The notes below the pieces were generated by a model, which searched no databases, was not told where the DNA came from, and saw nothing but the letters and a program-made list of their open reading frames with translations. Made by a program: the position numbers and the translations under genes. From assembly GCA_947458575.1 (NCBI GenBank), contig CANHBE010000127.1, forward strand, positions 1-7,443: a DNA stretch of 7,443 nucleotides, given 5' to 3'. The DNA is from Flavobacteriaceae bacterium (GTDB taxonomy: Bacteria > Bacteroidota > Bacteroidia > Flavobacteriales > Flavobacteriaceae). Shown piece by piece: positions 1-5,407 of this stretch. How positions within the stretch are numbered: position 1 is the first letter of the stretch; every line of letters begins with the position of its first letter.

Positions 1-798
1 AAGTCTGGTGATTTCAACGGTTCTCAGTCCATTCCATGCCATAAGGGAAATTATAGCTCTTTCACGTTGGTTTTTGCAAATACGAAGCAGTCGATCACGT
101 TGCTTTTCTGTAAGGCTTTCCTTGTGATATTTTTTTAGTTGGCTCCTCGAAGACCGGACTTTCACTGCAGAAATCTGGCGAAGTGACTGTGTACTGATCA
201 ATAATAGACCTTTCTTAACAACTTTTTGCTCTTTGGACAGTTCTTTATCAGAAAAGCCTTGATAAAGGATGGCCCAGTCACAAAAGGTTTTCAAGACGGA
301 TTTATAAAGTCTCTTTGTATAATCGGATAGGGAAGGGGAGAGCACAAACTTCTCAGCGGCTCTCTTATTGAACCTGCTAAGATCAGACTCAATACTATTG
401 AAAAATTGGTTTAGAATTGTTGCATAGGTTGCCAGCGACAGATCCCCGCGAAGACGGTCTTGCCTATCGGCCAGAAAGATTTTAACGTAGATATTCGAAA
501 TCGGAAGCTTTTTTTCGTTTAGGTCATTTATCAAGTATTCAACCCCTCTTTCTTCAAGGAATCTCCTAAATCGCCTAAGGAAAGATTGTATGGTTAGGCT
601 ACATCCATTTAGATACGTTTCCAATTGGGATATAACCGTTCCTCCTTCCTTATAGGTTTTCAGAAACGTTTTGGCGTTAGTCAGATACGTTCCAGCTTTT
701 CCATACTGCTTATGCAACCAGTATTCGTAGTCTAATAAAACTTGAGAGGCTAGGGGAGTAGCCCTCCTTATTTGATTCGACCGCCTGATGAGGTTCAA
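1..798 (-). CDS. Tyrosine recombinase/integrase, partial (N-terminal part through box I)
   Basis: This reading frame is open for 266 codons and runs off the left edge, so the C-terminal half is missing. Integrases of this family cut and rejoin DNA through a tyrosine nucleophile. The visible protein starts with a helical, basic arm-binding/SAM-like region (about residues 1-95, including VLLDYEYWLHKQYGKAGTYL), followed by the core-binding region. It ends with MAWNGLRTVEITRL at positions 1-42, a good match to box I of the family (GLR..E...L), where the arginine is catalytic. The H-R box and the Tyr lie outside the window. The start is uncertain: no ATG follows the upstream stop, and TTG at 798 is the first plausible start; an ATG at 814 is in another frame and is followed at once by TAG. 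It diverges from the small gene at 916. It could be the integrase of an integrative element or a phage; its link to the transposase operon further right is unproven. Confidence 0.85.
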   Translation of the reverse strand, partial: MNLIRRSNQIRRATPLASQVLLDYEYWLHKQYGKAGTYLTNAKTFLKTYKEGGTVISQLETYLNGCSLTIQSFLRRFRRFLEERGVEYLINDLNEKKLPISNIYVKIFLADRQDRLRGDLSLATYATILNQFFNSIESDLSRFNKRAAEKFVLSPSLSDYTKRLYKSVLKTFCDWAILYQGFSDKELSKEQKVVKKGLLLISTQSLRQISAVKVRSSRSQLKKYHKESLTEKQRDRLLRICKNQRERAIISLMAWNGLRTVEITRL

Positions 799-915
799 AA
801 TAGTTCAACTACATGGTGAGGAAGAAAATTACAAAATTAATTTGATTACTAAAATATATAAACATATATTTATTTAATGATAACAATTAATATATTTATA
901 TACTAAAATATAGAT
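799..915. promoter_or_regulatory. AT-rich divergent intergenic region with direct and inverted repeats
   Basis: This gap separates the minus-strand integrase from the plus-strand ribbon-helix-helix gene and should hold both promoters. TACTAAAATATA occurs exactly twice, at 847-858 and 901-912, with starts 54 bp apart (about five helical turns); the second copy ends just before the ATG at 916. A perfect inverted repeat, AAATATAT-aaac-ATATATTT, lies at 852-871. TTGATT (842-847) and TATATT (865-870) are 17 bp apart and could be a promoter for the gene at 916, but such matches are easy to find in DNA this AT-rich. Binding by the protein encoded at 916 (autoregulation) is an inference. Confidence 0.45.
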
Positions 916-1155
916 ATGAAAACGTTGCGAAAAAACATTGACTTATCGAATGAAACTATTGCGATTCTTCAAATAGAAGCAACCTTAAGCAGCTTCGGAT
1001 CTCTCAAACCCTTTTTGGAGAAAATAGTGAATGATTTTGCTGCCAAAAGCAGCAAAGGGAGGCCAGAGGTTTATAGTAAGGTTTTGTCAACAAAGAAATC
1101 GAATCTATCCCATAAGAAATTATTTGGTGGAAAGCGGAAGAAATTGAAAGGTTGA
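916..1155 (+). CDS. Small ribbon-helix-helix-like DNA-binding protein
   Basis: A 79-residue basic protein. Its first 45 residues have the layout of a ribbon-helix-helix fold: a short strand (MKTLRKNIDLS), a first helix (ETIAILQIEATL) and a glycine/serine turn leading into a second helix (FGSLKPFLEKIVNDFA). Such proteins dimerise and bind operator DNA through the paired strands. The C-terminal 30 residues are very rich in lysine and serine (KKLFGGKRKKLKG) and look disordered or like a DNA-clamping tail. No toxin-like partner follows, so an antitoxin role is not supported. Its place next to a divergent integrase fits a regulator or accessory factor of that integrase, which is an inference. No Shine-Dalgarno sequence precedes the ATG. 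Confidence 0.6.
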   Translation: MKTLRKNIDLSNETIAILQIEATLSSFGSLKPFLEKIVNDFAAKSSKGRPEVYSKVLSTKKSNLSHKKLFGGKRKKLKG

Positions 1156-1287
1156 TTTTGTCAAAAACACAACGCATTAAAACAAATACTGTCGAAATTG
1201 ACTAACGAATACAGATTTTTAGAGTGCGTTGAATACCATTACAAAGTGGCTTATGAAAATTCTAGAATATATAAATTAGATACTCTA
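1156..1287. other. Gap with no recognised gene
   Basis: No coding frame of useful length is visible here. A 7-bp inverted repeat, CAACGCA (1170-1176) and TGCGTTG (1225-1231), has a 48-nt loop, too long for a convincing terminator. No U-rich hairpin terminator for the gene ending at 1155 was found. Confidence 0.4.
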
Positions 1288-1316
1288 TTGACACGAAACG
1301 CTCAAGGTTGTATAAT
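1288..1316 (+). promoter_or_regulatory. Perfect sigma-70-type promoter (TTGACA-17-TATAAT)
   Basis: TTGACA at 1288-1293 and TATAAT at 1311-1316 are separated by exactly 17 bp, the textbook consensus for housekeeping sigma factors of proteobacteria and firmicutes. The start of transcription would fall near 1323, about 18 nt before the ATG at 1341. Bacteroidota promoters usually follow a different pattern (TTG near -33, TAnnTTTG near -7), so this one is unusual for the presumed host. The motif GGTTGTATAAT (1306-1316) overlaps the -10 box and is shared with nearby upstream regions. Confidence 0.65.
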
Positions 1317-1339
1317 TACACAAGTGTAAACGCTTACAC
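1317..1339. promoter_or_regulatory. Overlapping operator-like dyads with TACAC/GTGTA half-sites
   Basis: Two inverted repeats share a central half-site: TACAC-aa-GTGTA (1317-1328) and GTGTAA-acgc-TTACAC (1324-1339). They lie directly after the -10 box, cover the predicted transcription start and reach to within one base of the ATG at 1341. A protein bound here would block transcription. The second dyad resembles operators of LacI-family regulators, but no such regulator is encoded in this window; the XRE protein at 1566-1799 is the nearest candidate. Confidence 0.5.
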
Positions 1340-1340
1340 C

Positions 1341-1579
1341 ATGAAAAGTGAGTTACACGAACACAGGTCGATCTCTGTATTGAACGAGGTCTCAAATCTG
1401 GAGAATGGCGGATTTTTTCATGGTTGGTATAGAGAACCATTTATAATGATCTAGGTGGCCATATCACCGAGGCATATGCTCTTATTGAGATTTCCAACGG
1501 AATCGTAAAATTCATCTACCCAACTGACCTAAGGTTCACCCAGCCTGATATGACAAAAGAAAAGGCTATTTCAGTTTAG
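1341..1579 (+). pseudogene. Frameshifted copy of the small protein family at 2188
   Basis: Reading from the ATG gives 37 residues and then TAG at 1452-1454, but the protein similarity continues in another frame. Before the break the protein reads GGFFHGWYREPF; adding one base at about 1440-1443 (a T missing from the run in ccattta) restores YNDLGGHITEAYALIEISNG and an open frame to TAG at 1577-1579. The intact gene at 2188 has GFFHGWCKEPFYNEDG, then IT..YALVELSNG.VELFEP...RF at the same places, so the two are clearly paralogues. The repaired product would be about 79 residues. A one-base loss or a sequencing error are the simplest explanations. The promoter upstream is intact, which suggests recent inactivation. 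The last 14 bp overlap the convergent regulator gene. Confidence 0.8.
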
Positions 1580-1799
1580 TCACGAATTCCTCTAGCGGAA
1601 CATCTAGGATAAGCGATATCCTAAATAGCGTATATACGTTTGGAACTTTCTTTCCATTTTCAATATCAGAGAGAGCATGCCTATCAATTGAGTCTTCTTT
1701 TGCCTCAAAGTGCTTTAGGCTTATACCCTTGTTAAGTCTTAGTGTCCGGATCCGCTGTCCCAGCGCTTTTGCAAAGGACTTCCTTGATTTGATCGCCAT
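1566..1799 (-). CDS. XRE-family helix-turn-helix regulator
   Basis: A 77-residue protein that is almost entirely a single lambda-repressor-like (HTH_3/XRE) domain. The domain runs from about residue 13 (LGQRIRTLRLNKGISL) through the recognition helix region (IDRHALSDIENGKKVP) to the closing helices (LFRISLILDVPLEEFV, about 57-73). Most Bacteroidota proteins of this compact type are DNA-binding repressors without a separate sensor domain. The ATG at 1799 is the natural start; no Shine-Dalgarno sequence is seen. The gene lies between, and in opposite orientation to, the two copies of the small protein family. A GGTT-N12-AACC dyad in its own upstream region (1834-1853) recurs upstream of 2188, so autoregulation plus control of both copies is a reasonable inference. 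Confidence 0.85.
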   Translation of the reverse strand: MAIKSRKSFAKALGQRIRTLRLNKGISLKHFEAKEDSIDRHALSDIENGKKVPNVYTLFRISLILDVPLEEFVTKLK

Positions 1800-1833
1800 T
1801 TAATGACAATCAAAGAATTTAAACAGAACAAAA

Positions 1834-1853
1834 GGTTAGATAATTGTATAACC
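1834..1853. promoter_or_regulatory. GGTT-N12-AACC dyad upstream of the XRE regulator
   Basis: GGTTAGATAATTGTATAACC is an imperfect 20-bp inverted repeat lying 35-54 bp upstream of the regulator's ATG. It has the same outer arms and spacing as the motif at 2161-2180, and its TTGTATAA core recurs at 1308-1315. It is a candidate operator for the XRE protein. Confidence 0.5.
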
Positions 1854-1937
1854 AATATATAAGTCTATTAGAAATTGTTGGGCTGGTATCCAAGGCGACA
1901 GAAATAGAAAGAAGATTTGGATTACATTGTTCCTTGG

Positions 1938-1953
1938 TGCAATTCAAATTGCA
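1938..1953. repeat. Perfect 7-bp-arm palindrome TGCAATT-CA-AATTGCA
   Basis: TGCAATTCAAATTGCA has two perfect 7-bp arms around a 2-bp centre. The centre is too short for an RNA hairpin loop, so a dimeric protein-binding site is more likely than a terminator. It lies just upstream of the purine-rich ribosome binding site at 1956. Confidence 0.45.
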
Positions 1954-1955
1954 AT

Positions 1956-1995
1956 AGGAGGGAGGAGCACAAAAATGAAAAGTCGTTTAGAGTAG
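1956..1995 (+). other. Strong Shine-Dalgarno sequence and six-codon ORF (possible remnant or leader)
   Basis: AGGAGGGAGGAG (1956-1967) sits 7 nt before an ATG at 1975, which opens a frame encoding only MKSRLE before TAG at 1993-1995. No other start in the window has a comparable ribosome binding site. The first nine bases, ATGAAAAGT, match the start of the frameshifted gene at 1341, so this may be the decayed head of a third copy. A leader peptide is another possibility; nothing downstream confirms it. Confidence 0.3.
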
Positions 1996-2160
1996 GTTTA
2001 ATAATCTGCTTTTGTCTAAATCGCAACTTCTATGAACGAACCATAAGAAAGAAACTGGAATAAAAACATATTTCTTCGTCCAAAAATGTCCCATAGAATC
2101 AAAATATATCCGCATACTTTTCTGTGACTTGTGCTGAAACAGTTTCATTTTTATAAAAAG

Positions 2161-2180
2161 GGTTGTATCTTTATATAACC
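2161..2180. promoter_or_regulatory. GGTT-N12-AACC dyad upstream of the gene at 2188
   Basis: GGTTGTATCTTTATATAACC is an imperfect 20-bp inverted repeat (arms GGTTGTAT and ATATAACC, 7 of 8 pairs) ending 7 bp before the ATG at 2188. It includes TATATA, a possible -10 element, so a bound repressor would cover the promoter. It shares the outer arms and spacing of the dyad at 1834-1853 and the GGTTGTAT half of 1306-1313. Confidence 0.5.
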
Positions 2181-2187
2181 TAATTTA

Positions 2188-2415
2188 ATGAGAATGAAAA
2201 ATTCAGAAAACGAATTACGGCAGGTCTTGGTAAAGCAGGGTAAAATCAACGATGGCTTTTTTCATGGATGGTGCAAGGAACCATTTTACAACGAGGATGG
2301 CCCATTTATAACTAAAACCTATGCGTTGGTTGAACTCTCAAATGGTGCTGTTGAGCTCTTTGAGCCGTCCATCATTAGGTTTAAAAATCCATACAGGGCA
2401 AAGTTTGCTGATTAA
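2188..2415 (+). CDS. Small conserved protein of unknown function (intact paralogue)
   Basis: A 75-residue soluble protein with no signal peptide or membrane segment. I do not recognise a named family. The core from residue 23 to 66 (GFFHGWCKEPFYNEDG, ITKTYALVELSNGAVELFEP, IRF) looks like alternating beta strands and glycine/asparagine turns, as in a small beta-barrel. The same core appears in the frameshifted copy at 1341-1579, so these residues are the constrained part. A second ATG at codon 3 (2194) could equally be the start. The gene is preceded by a dyad that may be bound by the XRE regulator encoded at 1566-1799. Function cannot be inferred; by position it belongs to the regulated accessory module and not obviously to the transposition operon. 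Confidence 0.7.
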   Translation: MRMKNSENELRQVLVKQGKINDGFFHGWCKEPFYNEDGPFITKTYALVELSNGAVELFEPSIIRFKNPYRAKFAD

Positions 2416-2520
2416 TCAAAGACCGTCAAAGTTCTCTTCTTACCGCAGAAAAAGTTAGAATTCATTTACTTCAATTAATCAGATGCGACTATACAATGAG
2501 CCACTAAAAAGTCTGCTTGA

Positions 2521-2865
2521 TCATCTCGTTGAGGCTTTAATTATTTGTATAGTTCTTAACACATCCATAAAAACAAGTTCTTTCTGATGCTCGGGTAAAT
2601 CGTACATAGCAAAAGCAATTCGTTCTATTCTATTATCGGCTAAATGCTTTGGTGAATTATTTTTGTACCCTAGAAATTCGTTTGGTGTTACCCCTAGGGC
2701 ATCCCAAATTTTGATACATTCATCCAGCCCCAAATTCTTTTTTTTGCCCTGTTGAATTTTATAAAAGACTTCTCTACTAACTCCAATATTCTTGGCAATA
2801 TCATCTACACTAATTCCCCTACGGATTAGTTCTTCCTTTATTCTACTTCCATAGTTCACTGTCAT
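2521..2865 (-). CDS. XRE-family repressor, likely master repressor of the transposition region
   Basis: A 114-residue protein with an N-terminal helix-turn-helix domain at about residues 4-66 (YGSRIKEELIRRGISVDDIAK, then NIGVSREVFYKIQQGKKKNL, then CIKIWDALGVTPNEFL). The C-terminal 45 residues are helical (RIERIAFAMYDLPEHQKELVF) and may dimerise; there is no LexA/CI-type peptidase domain. I chose the ATG at 2865. A TTG at 2928 would add 21 residues (LDKIANFISALLDKISNLWII), but it would place an operator-like dyad (2879-2895) inside the gene, and the domain does not need the extension. The gene is divergent from the rightward block of transposition genes, as the c repressor is in phage Mu. Two matching 17-bp dyads sit in its upstream region, consistent with repression of itself and of the rightward genes (inference). 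Confidence 0.82.
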   Translation of the reverse strand: MTVNYGSRIKEELIRRGISVDDIAKNIGVSREVFYKIQQGKKKNLGLDECIKIWDALGVTPNEFLGYKNNSPKHLADNRIERIAFAMYDLPEHQKELVFMDVLRTIQIIKASTR

Positions 2866-2878
2866 AATTATCCACAAA

Positions 2879-2895
2879 TTGGATATTTTGTCCAA
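2879..2895. promoter_or_regulatory. Operator-like dyad 1, TTGG-N9-CCAA
   Basis: TTGGATATTTTGTCCAA has perfect 5-bp arms (TTGGA/TCCAA) and lies 14-30 bp upstream of the repressor ATG at 2865. The same TTGG-N9-CCAA plan recurs at 2932-2948, 53 bp away centre to centre. Confidence 0.6.
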
Positions 2896-2931
2896 TAATG
2901 CCGATATAAAATTAGCTATTTTATCCAAATA

Positions 2932-2948
2932 TTGGCTGTTTAAGCCAA
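2932..2948. promoter_or_regulatory. Operator-like dyad 2, TTGG-N9-CCAA
   Basis: TTGGCTGTTTAAGCCAA has perfect 6-bp arms (TTGGCT/AGCCAA) and the same overall size and outer bases as the dyad at 2879-2895. A further CCAA-ata-TTGG arrangement at 2925-2935 overlaps its left arm, so three or more half-sites are clustered here. It is a likely binding site of the repressor encoded at 2521-2865. Confidence 0.6.
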
Positions 2949-3076
2949 ATATGATTTAAAAATGGAAATAATTTTTTAAATCGAACTCGGTTGGTGCAAA
3001 TCATCTTGCCTCTGGGAGTTCACAACGTCCCCCTTAAAACCACACCCCAAAAAACATTAGTAGTTAATAACATTGA

Positions 3077-3094
3077 CATGATTTTCGAATCATG
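3077..3094. repeat. Inverted repeat CATGATT-ttcg-AATCATG at the start of the next gene
   Basis: Two perfect 7-bp arms flank TTCG, and the last ATG of the repeat is the first possible start codon of the gene at 3092. In RNA this would be a small hairpin hiding that start; in DNA it could be an operator. TTGACA at 3073-3078 overlaps it but has no matching -10 element at the right distance. Confidence 0.45.
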
Positions 3095-3667
3095 ACCGTG
3101 TTAATTTTTAGCGTTTTTAGAAGCAAGAATAATTGCAGAATTATTAAGCGGTTTGATATAAAATTATTTCAAAACAAATTTCGAATTCATATGCTCCAAC
3201 AAACCAAATCATTCTCATTAGAAGTCAATCTTCCATGCTGCGTTGTTCCGGTTGAGCTATTCAATCATTTTGAAGGGGTAGTGAAGAAATCACTTGAACG
3301 AAAATTTACAATTCCAAATTATGCCATCAACTTAAGAGAACATTACTCTTTGGGTATTGATTATCCTGCCCATCAGATCAAGCAGCTAATCGGCGCAGAC
3401 AAAAATTGGAAAATTAACTTTCAGACCACACTCGAGCTAAAAATCTCTAAGCAAACACTTCTTGATCAATATTGCGAATCTCGAATAAAATCTTTCTTGC
3501 ACTCTAAACAAAAAGTATTTATCGATGCCTACAATTATATCTCCGTCTATTATGCCATTGAAAAGATTCTTATTGAATTGGGCACTGCTCATCTGATAAG
3601 ATCGATAGATATGTTACGACTATCACCTTTAAAAGCTGCTAATTCTCAAGACGACGATCCTAATTAG
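3092..3667 (+). CDS. Hypothetical protein between repressor and transposase
   Basis: A 191-residue protein I do not recognise. The N-terminal 33 residues are basic (RSKNNCRIIKRFDIKLFQNKFR) and may not be translated, because an alternative ATG at 3191 begins MLQQTKSFSLEVNLP and gives 158 residues. The remainder has a probable beta strand (SFSLEVNLPCCVVP), a helix (LFNHFEGVVKKSLERKF), a mixed middle part, a helix-rich part (KQTLLDQYCESRIKSFLHSKQKVFIDAYNYI; about 138-170) and an acidic end (SQDDDPN). There is no signal peptide, membrane helix or recognisable nuclease motif. It sits 219 bp before the transposase in the same direction, the place occupied by accessory genes such as ner in Mu or tnsA in Tn7, but it shows no helix-turn-helix like Ner and I see no TnsA-type catalytic signature. 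Confidence 0.6.
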   Translation: MTVLIFSVFRSKNNCRIIKRFDIKLFQNKFRIHMLQQTKSFSLEVNLPCCVVPVELFNHFEGVVKKSLERKFTIPNYAINLREHYSLGIDYPAHQIKQLIGADKNWKINFQTTLELKISKQTLLDQYCESRIKSFLHSKQKVFIDAYNYISVYYAIEKILIELGTAHLIRSIDMLRLSPLKAANSQDDDPN

Positions 3668-3886
3668 AAAGTTTCAAAAAAGATCCCGATAACAACAGAT
3701 TTTTTGGAATCAAAACTATACATACAGAGGTTTTAAAGATTTATGTTTTGTTTTATTCCGTGTAAAGCAGACTAGGTTAGCGTGCCTTTCAGTAGGGATG
3801 AATCGGTCAGACCCCCTTAGAATTTGCTTCTCTACTTTTGAAATCCAACACCTCACGGCGTCTAACACAAACAATCAAAAATCGAA
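3668..3886. other. 219-bp region upstream of the transposase, no gene seen
   Basis: No coding frame of useful length and no convincing consensus promoter were found. TATGTTTTG at 3742-3750 loosely resembles the Bacteroidota -7 element (TAnnTTTG with one extra base) but lacks a clear TTG at -33. Transposon end repeats could lie here, but I saw no repeated motif that would prove it. Confidence 0.3.
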
Positions 3887-5398
3887 ATGGAACGAGTCGA
3901 AACACAAGCGAATCCATCAAGGTGTATCAGCAAACACTATCTAATAAAGCGTCCTATTTCGCTTCACCAAGCCCATGACTTTAGACACCCCACCATCGTA
4001 AAACCGGCAATGGATTTTTCAGGCGTCAAATATGTGCTAAAAAAAGAAGTCCTTAAAAAGGTCCCTTACAGTTCGTACCGCAACGGAGTTTCTTTGCATG
4101 ACAGGGGAGAATCAACTCGATGGGCACGCGACTACTTTGATGGATACGAGTACTTGTTATGGGATTCATTGACCCCATATATACAAGGGAAAATCGGAAA
4201 TATCCATGCACTGCTTGAAGAGAGCATCTCGACAAAAAAAAGTACAGACCCTGATGAACTCCAGCCTCAACTAGAAACACGACTTGAATTCGCATTTAAC
4301 CAGAAAAAAGTCTATGAACAATTTGGTGGACTGTATAGAGACCGGTATTTCTACCCTGGTGAGATCGAGGTTTACTGCAGGATGCACTCCTTTGTGGTAG
4401 AGATTCTTTCTTTGAAGGAGATTGGTCACGACCTTAAGACGGTCTACGCGGCATTTGATCACGTAAAGAATCGCATCCCTTTGTATAATTTCAGAGTCAG
4501 CTCATACGAATATTTTTCCGAAAAATTGCTCTACCTCGAGGAGATCGGATTAGAAAAGGGAATAGTACATGGAAACCGTAACATGGAAAAGATCAACAAA
4601 CTGCTCAATGACTATGTTAAGAAGCAGGTAATCAAATTTTATTGTCAAAACAAACCATGCCTAAAGTATTCCGAAATAACTGAAAAAGTAAATAATGAAA
4701 TTTCAAAGAGAGGTTTCATCACTATCAGTCTTTCGCTTGTTAAATTATTTCTTAGAGACCCAGAGATTCAAAACTTGTATAAACCCTTCCGTTTGGGAAC
4801 AGATTGGGTTACTAAATACTACGATCCCTTTCAAGCTCGTCTCCACCCTCAGAATGTACACGACAAATGGGAGATGGACGGAACAGTTCTCCCTTACTAC
4901 TTTATCCTCGACAGTAAGATAACCCGTGTTTGGTACATCATTATTGTTGACGTGAATTCTCGAAAAATTATTTCATGGGCCGTTGGACTCAATGAGTCGC
5001 GCTACCTGATTTTGGAATGCTATAGAATTGCAATCACCTCCTGCAAAGTTCTTCCTGTTGAGTTGGTTCGAGACAATGCAGGCGGTTATGATACTAAGGA
5101 GGTATTGGAACTTGAAACCAAGTTGGAAGATTTGAAATGCTTCATTAGACCAGCGAGACCGAAAAATTCAAAGGACAAAGGAACGGTAGAGAAAGTGCAT
5201 GACATTCTGAATTGCGATCACTTCAGCAAGGACTTTGAACACTTTATCGGAGATCCGTGGAATGCCGAGCGAGAGTTGTACAGAAAGAGCTCCGTTGAAA
5301 TACGTGAAATGAGAAAAGTAAAAAATGCCTACCCTGCAAGCGAAGCTCCACGAATTATGGAAAGCATAGTGAGTAGCTATAACAATAGAGTATTTTAA
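3887..5398 (+). CDS. Mu/TnsB-type DDE transposase, catalytic part
   Basis: A 503-residue transposase of the retroviral-integrase-like superfamily (rve fold), which joins transposon ends to target DNA. Residues 1-250 are a long helical, basic end-binding region; residues 257-294 look like a winged-helix segment. The catalytic core spans about 325-470. The acidic triad appears to be D331 (in KWEMDGTVLPYY), D396 (in VELVRDNAGGYD) and E435 (in KNSKDKGTVEKVHD), with 38 residues between the last two, close to the DD35E spacing of TnsB. The frame ends with SSYNNRVF and TAA. Full-length relatives such as MuA (663 residues) and TnsB (702) continue into a beta-barrel and a C-terminal partner-binding tail; here these appear to be in the next gene, in the same frame, 9 nt after the stop. 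No Shine-Dalgarno sequence precedes the start. It heads an operon with the ATPase. Confidence 0.9.
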   Translation: MERVETQANPSRCISKHYLIKRPISLHQAHDFRHPTIVKPAMDFSGVKYVLKKEVLKKVPYSSYRNGVSLHDRGESTRWARDYFDGYEYLLWDSLTPYIQGKIGNIHALLEESISTKKSTDPDELQPQLETRLEFAFNQKKVYEQFGGLYRDRYFYPGEIEVYCRMHSFVVEILSLKEIGHDLKTVYAAFDHVKNRIPLYNFRVSSYEYFSEKLLYLEEIGLEKGIVHGNRNMEKINKLLNDYVKKQVIKFYCQNKPCLKYSEITEKVNNEISKRGFITISLSLVKLFLRDPEIQNLYKPFRLGTDWVTKYYDPFQARLHPQNVHDKWEMDGTVLPYYFILDSKITRVWYIIIVDVNSRKIISWAVGLNESRYLILECYRIAITSCKVLPVELVRDNAGGYDTKEVLELETKLEDLKCFIRPARPKNSKDKGTVEKVHDILNCDHFSKDFEHFIGDPWNAERELYRKSSVEIREMRKVKNAYPASEAPRIMESIVSSYNNRVF

Positions 5399-5407
5399 AT
5401 TATTGAT

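Larger units (their letters stand above)
1800..2187. other. 388-bp intergenic region with regulatory motifs and a mini-ORF, no full gene
   Basis: This divergent region between the XRE regulator and the small gene at 2188 encodes no protein of recognisable length. It holds a dyad at 1834-1853, a perfect palindrome at 1938-1953, an unusually strong ribosome binding site followed by a six-codon frame (1956-1995), and a second dyad at 2161-2180, each listed separately. Nothing supportable was seen in 1996-2160. Confidence 0.5.

Noticed and set aside
916..1155. Antitoxin of a toxin-antitoxin pair
   Set aside because: The fold looks like ribbon-helix-helix, but no toxin-sized gene is adjacent in the same direction.
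1170..1231. CAACGCA/TGCGTTG inverted repeat as a terminator
   Set aside because: The loop is 48 nt and no U-run follows, so a terminator is not supported.
2866..2928. N-terminal extension of the repressor from a TTG start
   Set aside because: It adds 21 residues not needed by the HTH domain and overlaps the TTGG-N9-CCAA dyad; the ATG at 2865 is more likely.
3092..3667. Identification of the unknown protein as TnsA or Ner
   Set aside because: No nuclease signature or helix-turn-helix could be seen; only the position is suggestive.
4053..4462. Minus-strand open frames inside the transposase gene
   Set aside because: They lie opposite a well-supported DDE transposase, have no recognisable domain and no regulatory signals of their own.
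4695..4922. Second plus-strand frame within the transposase
   Set aside because: It covers the start of the catalytic core in a different frame and its translation has no recognisable motif.
5390..5405. Programmed frameshift at the slippery-looking TTTAAAT near the transposase stop
   Set aside because: The two halves are in the same frame, and a -1 shift would run into TGA within a few codons. Readthrough or re-initiation fits; a frameshift does not.
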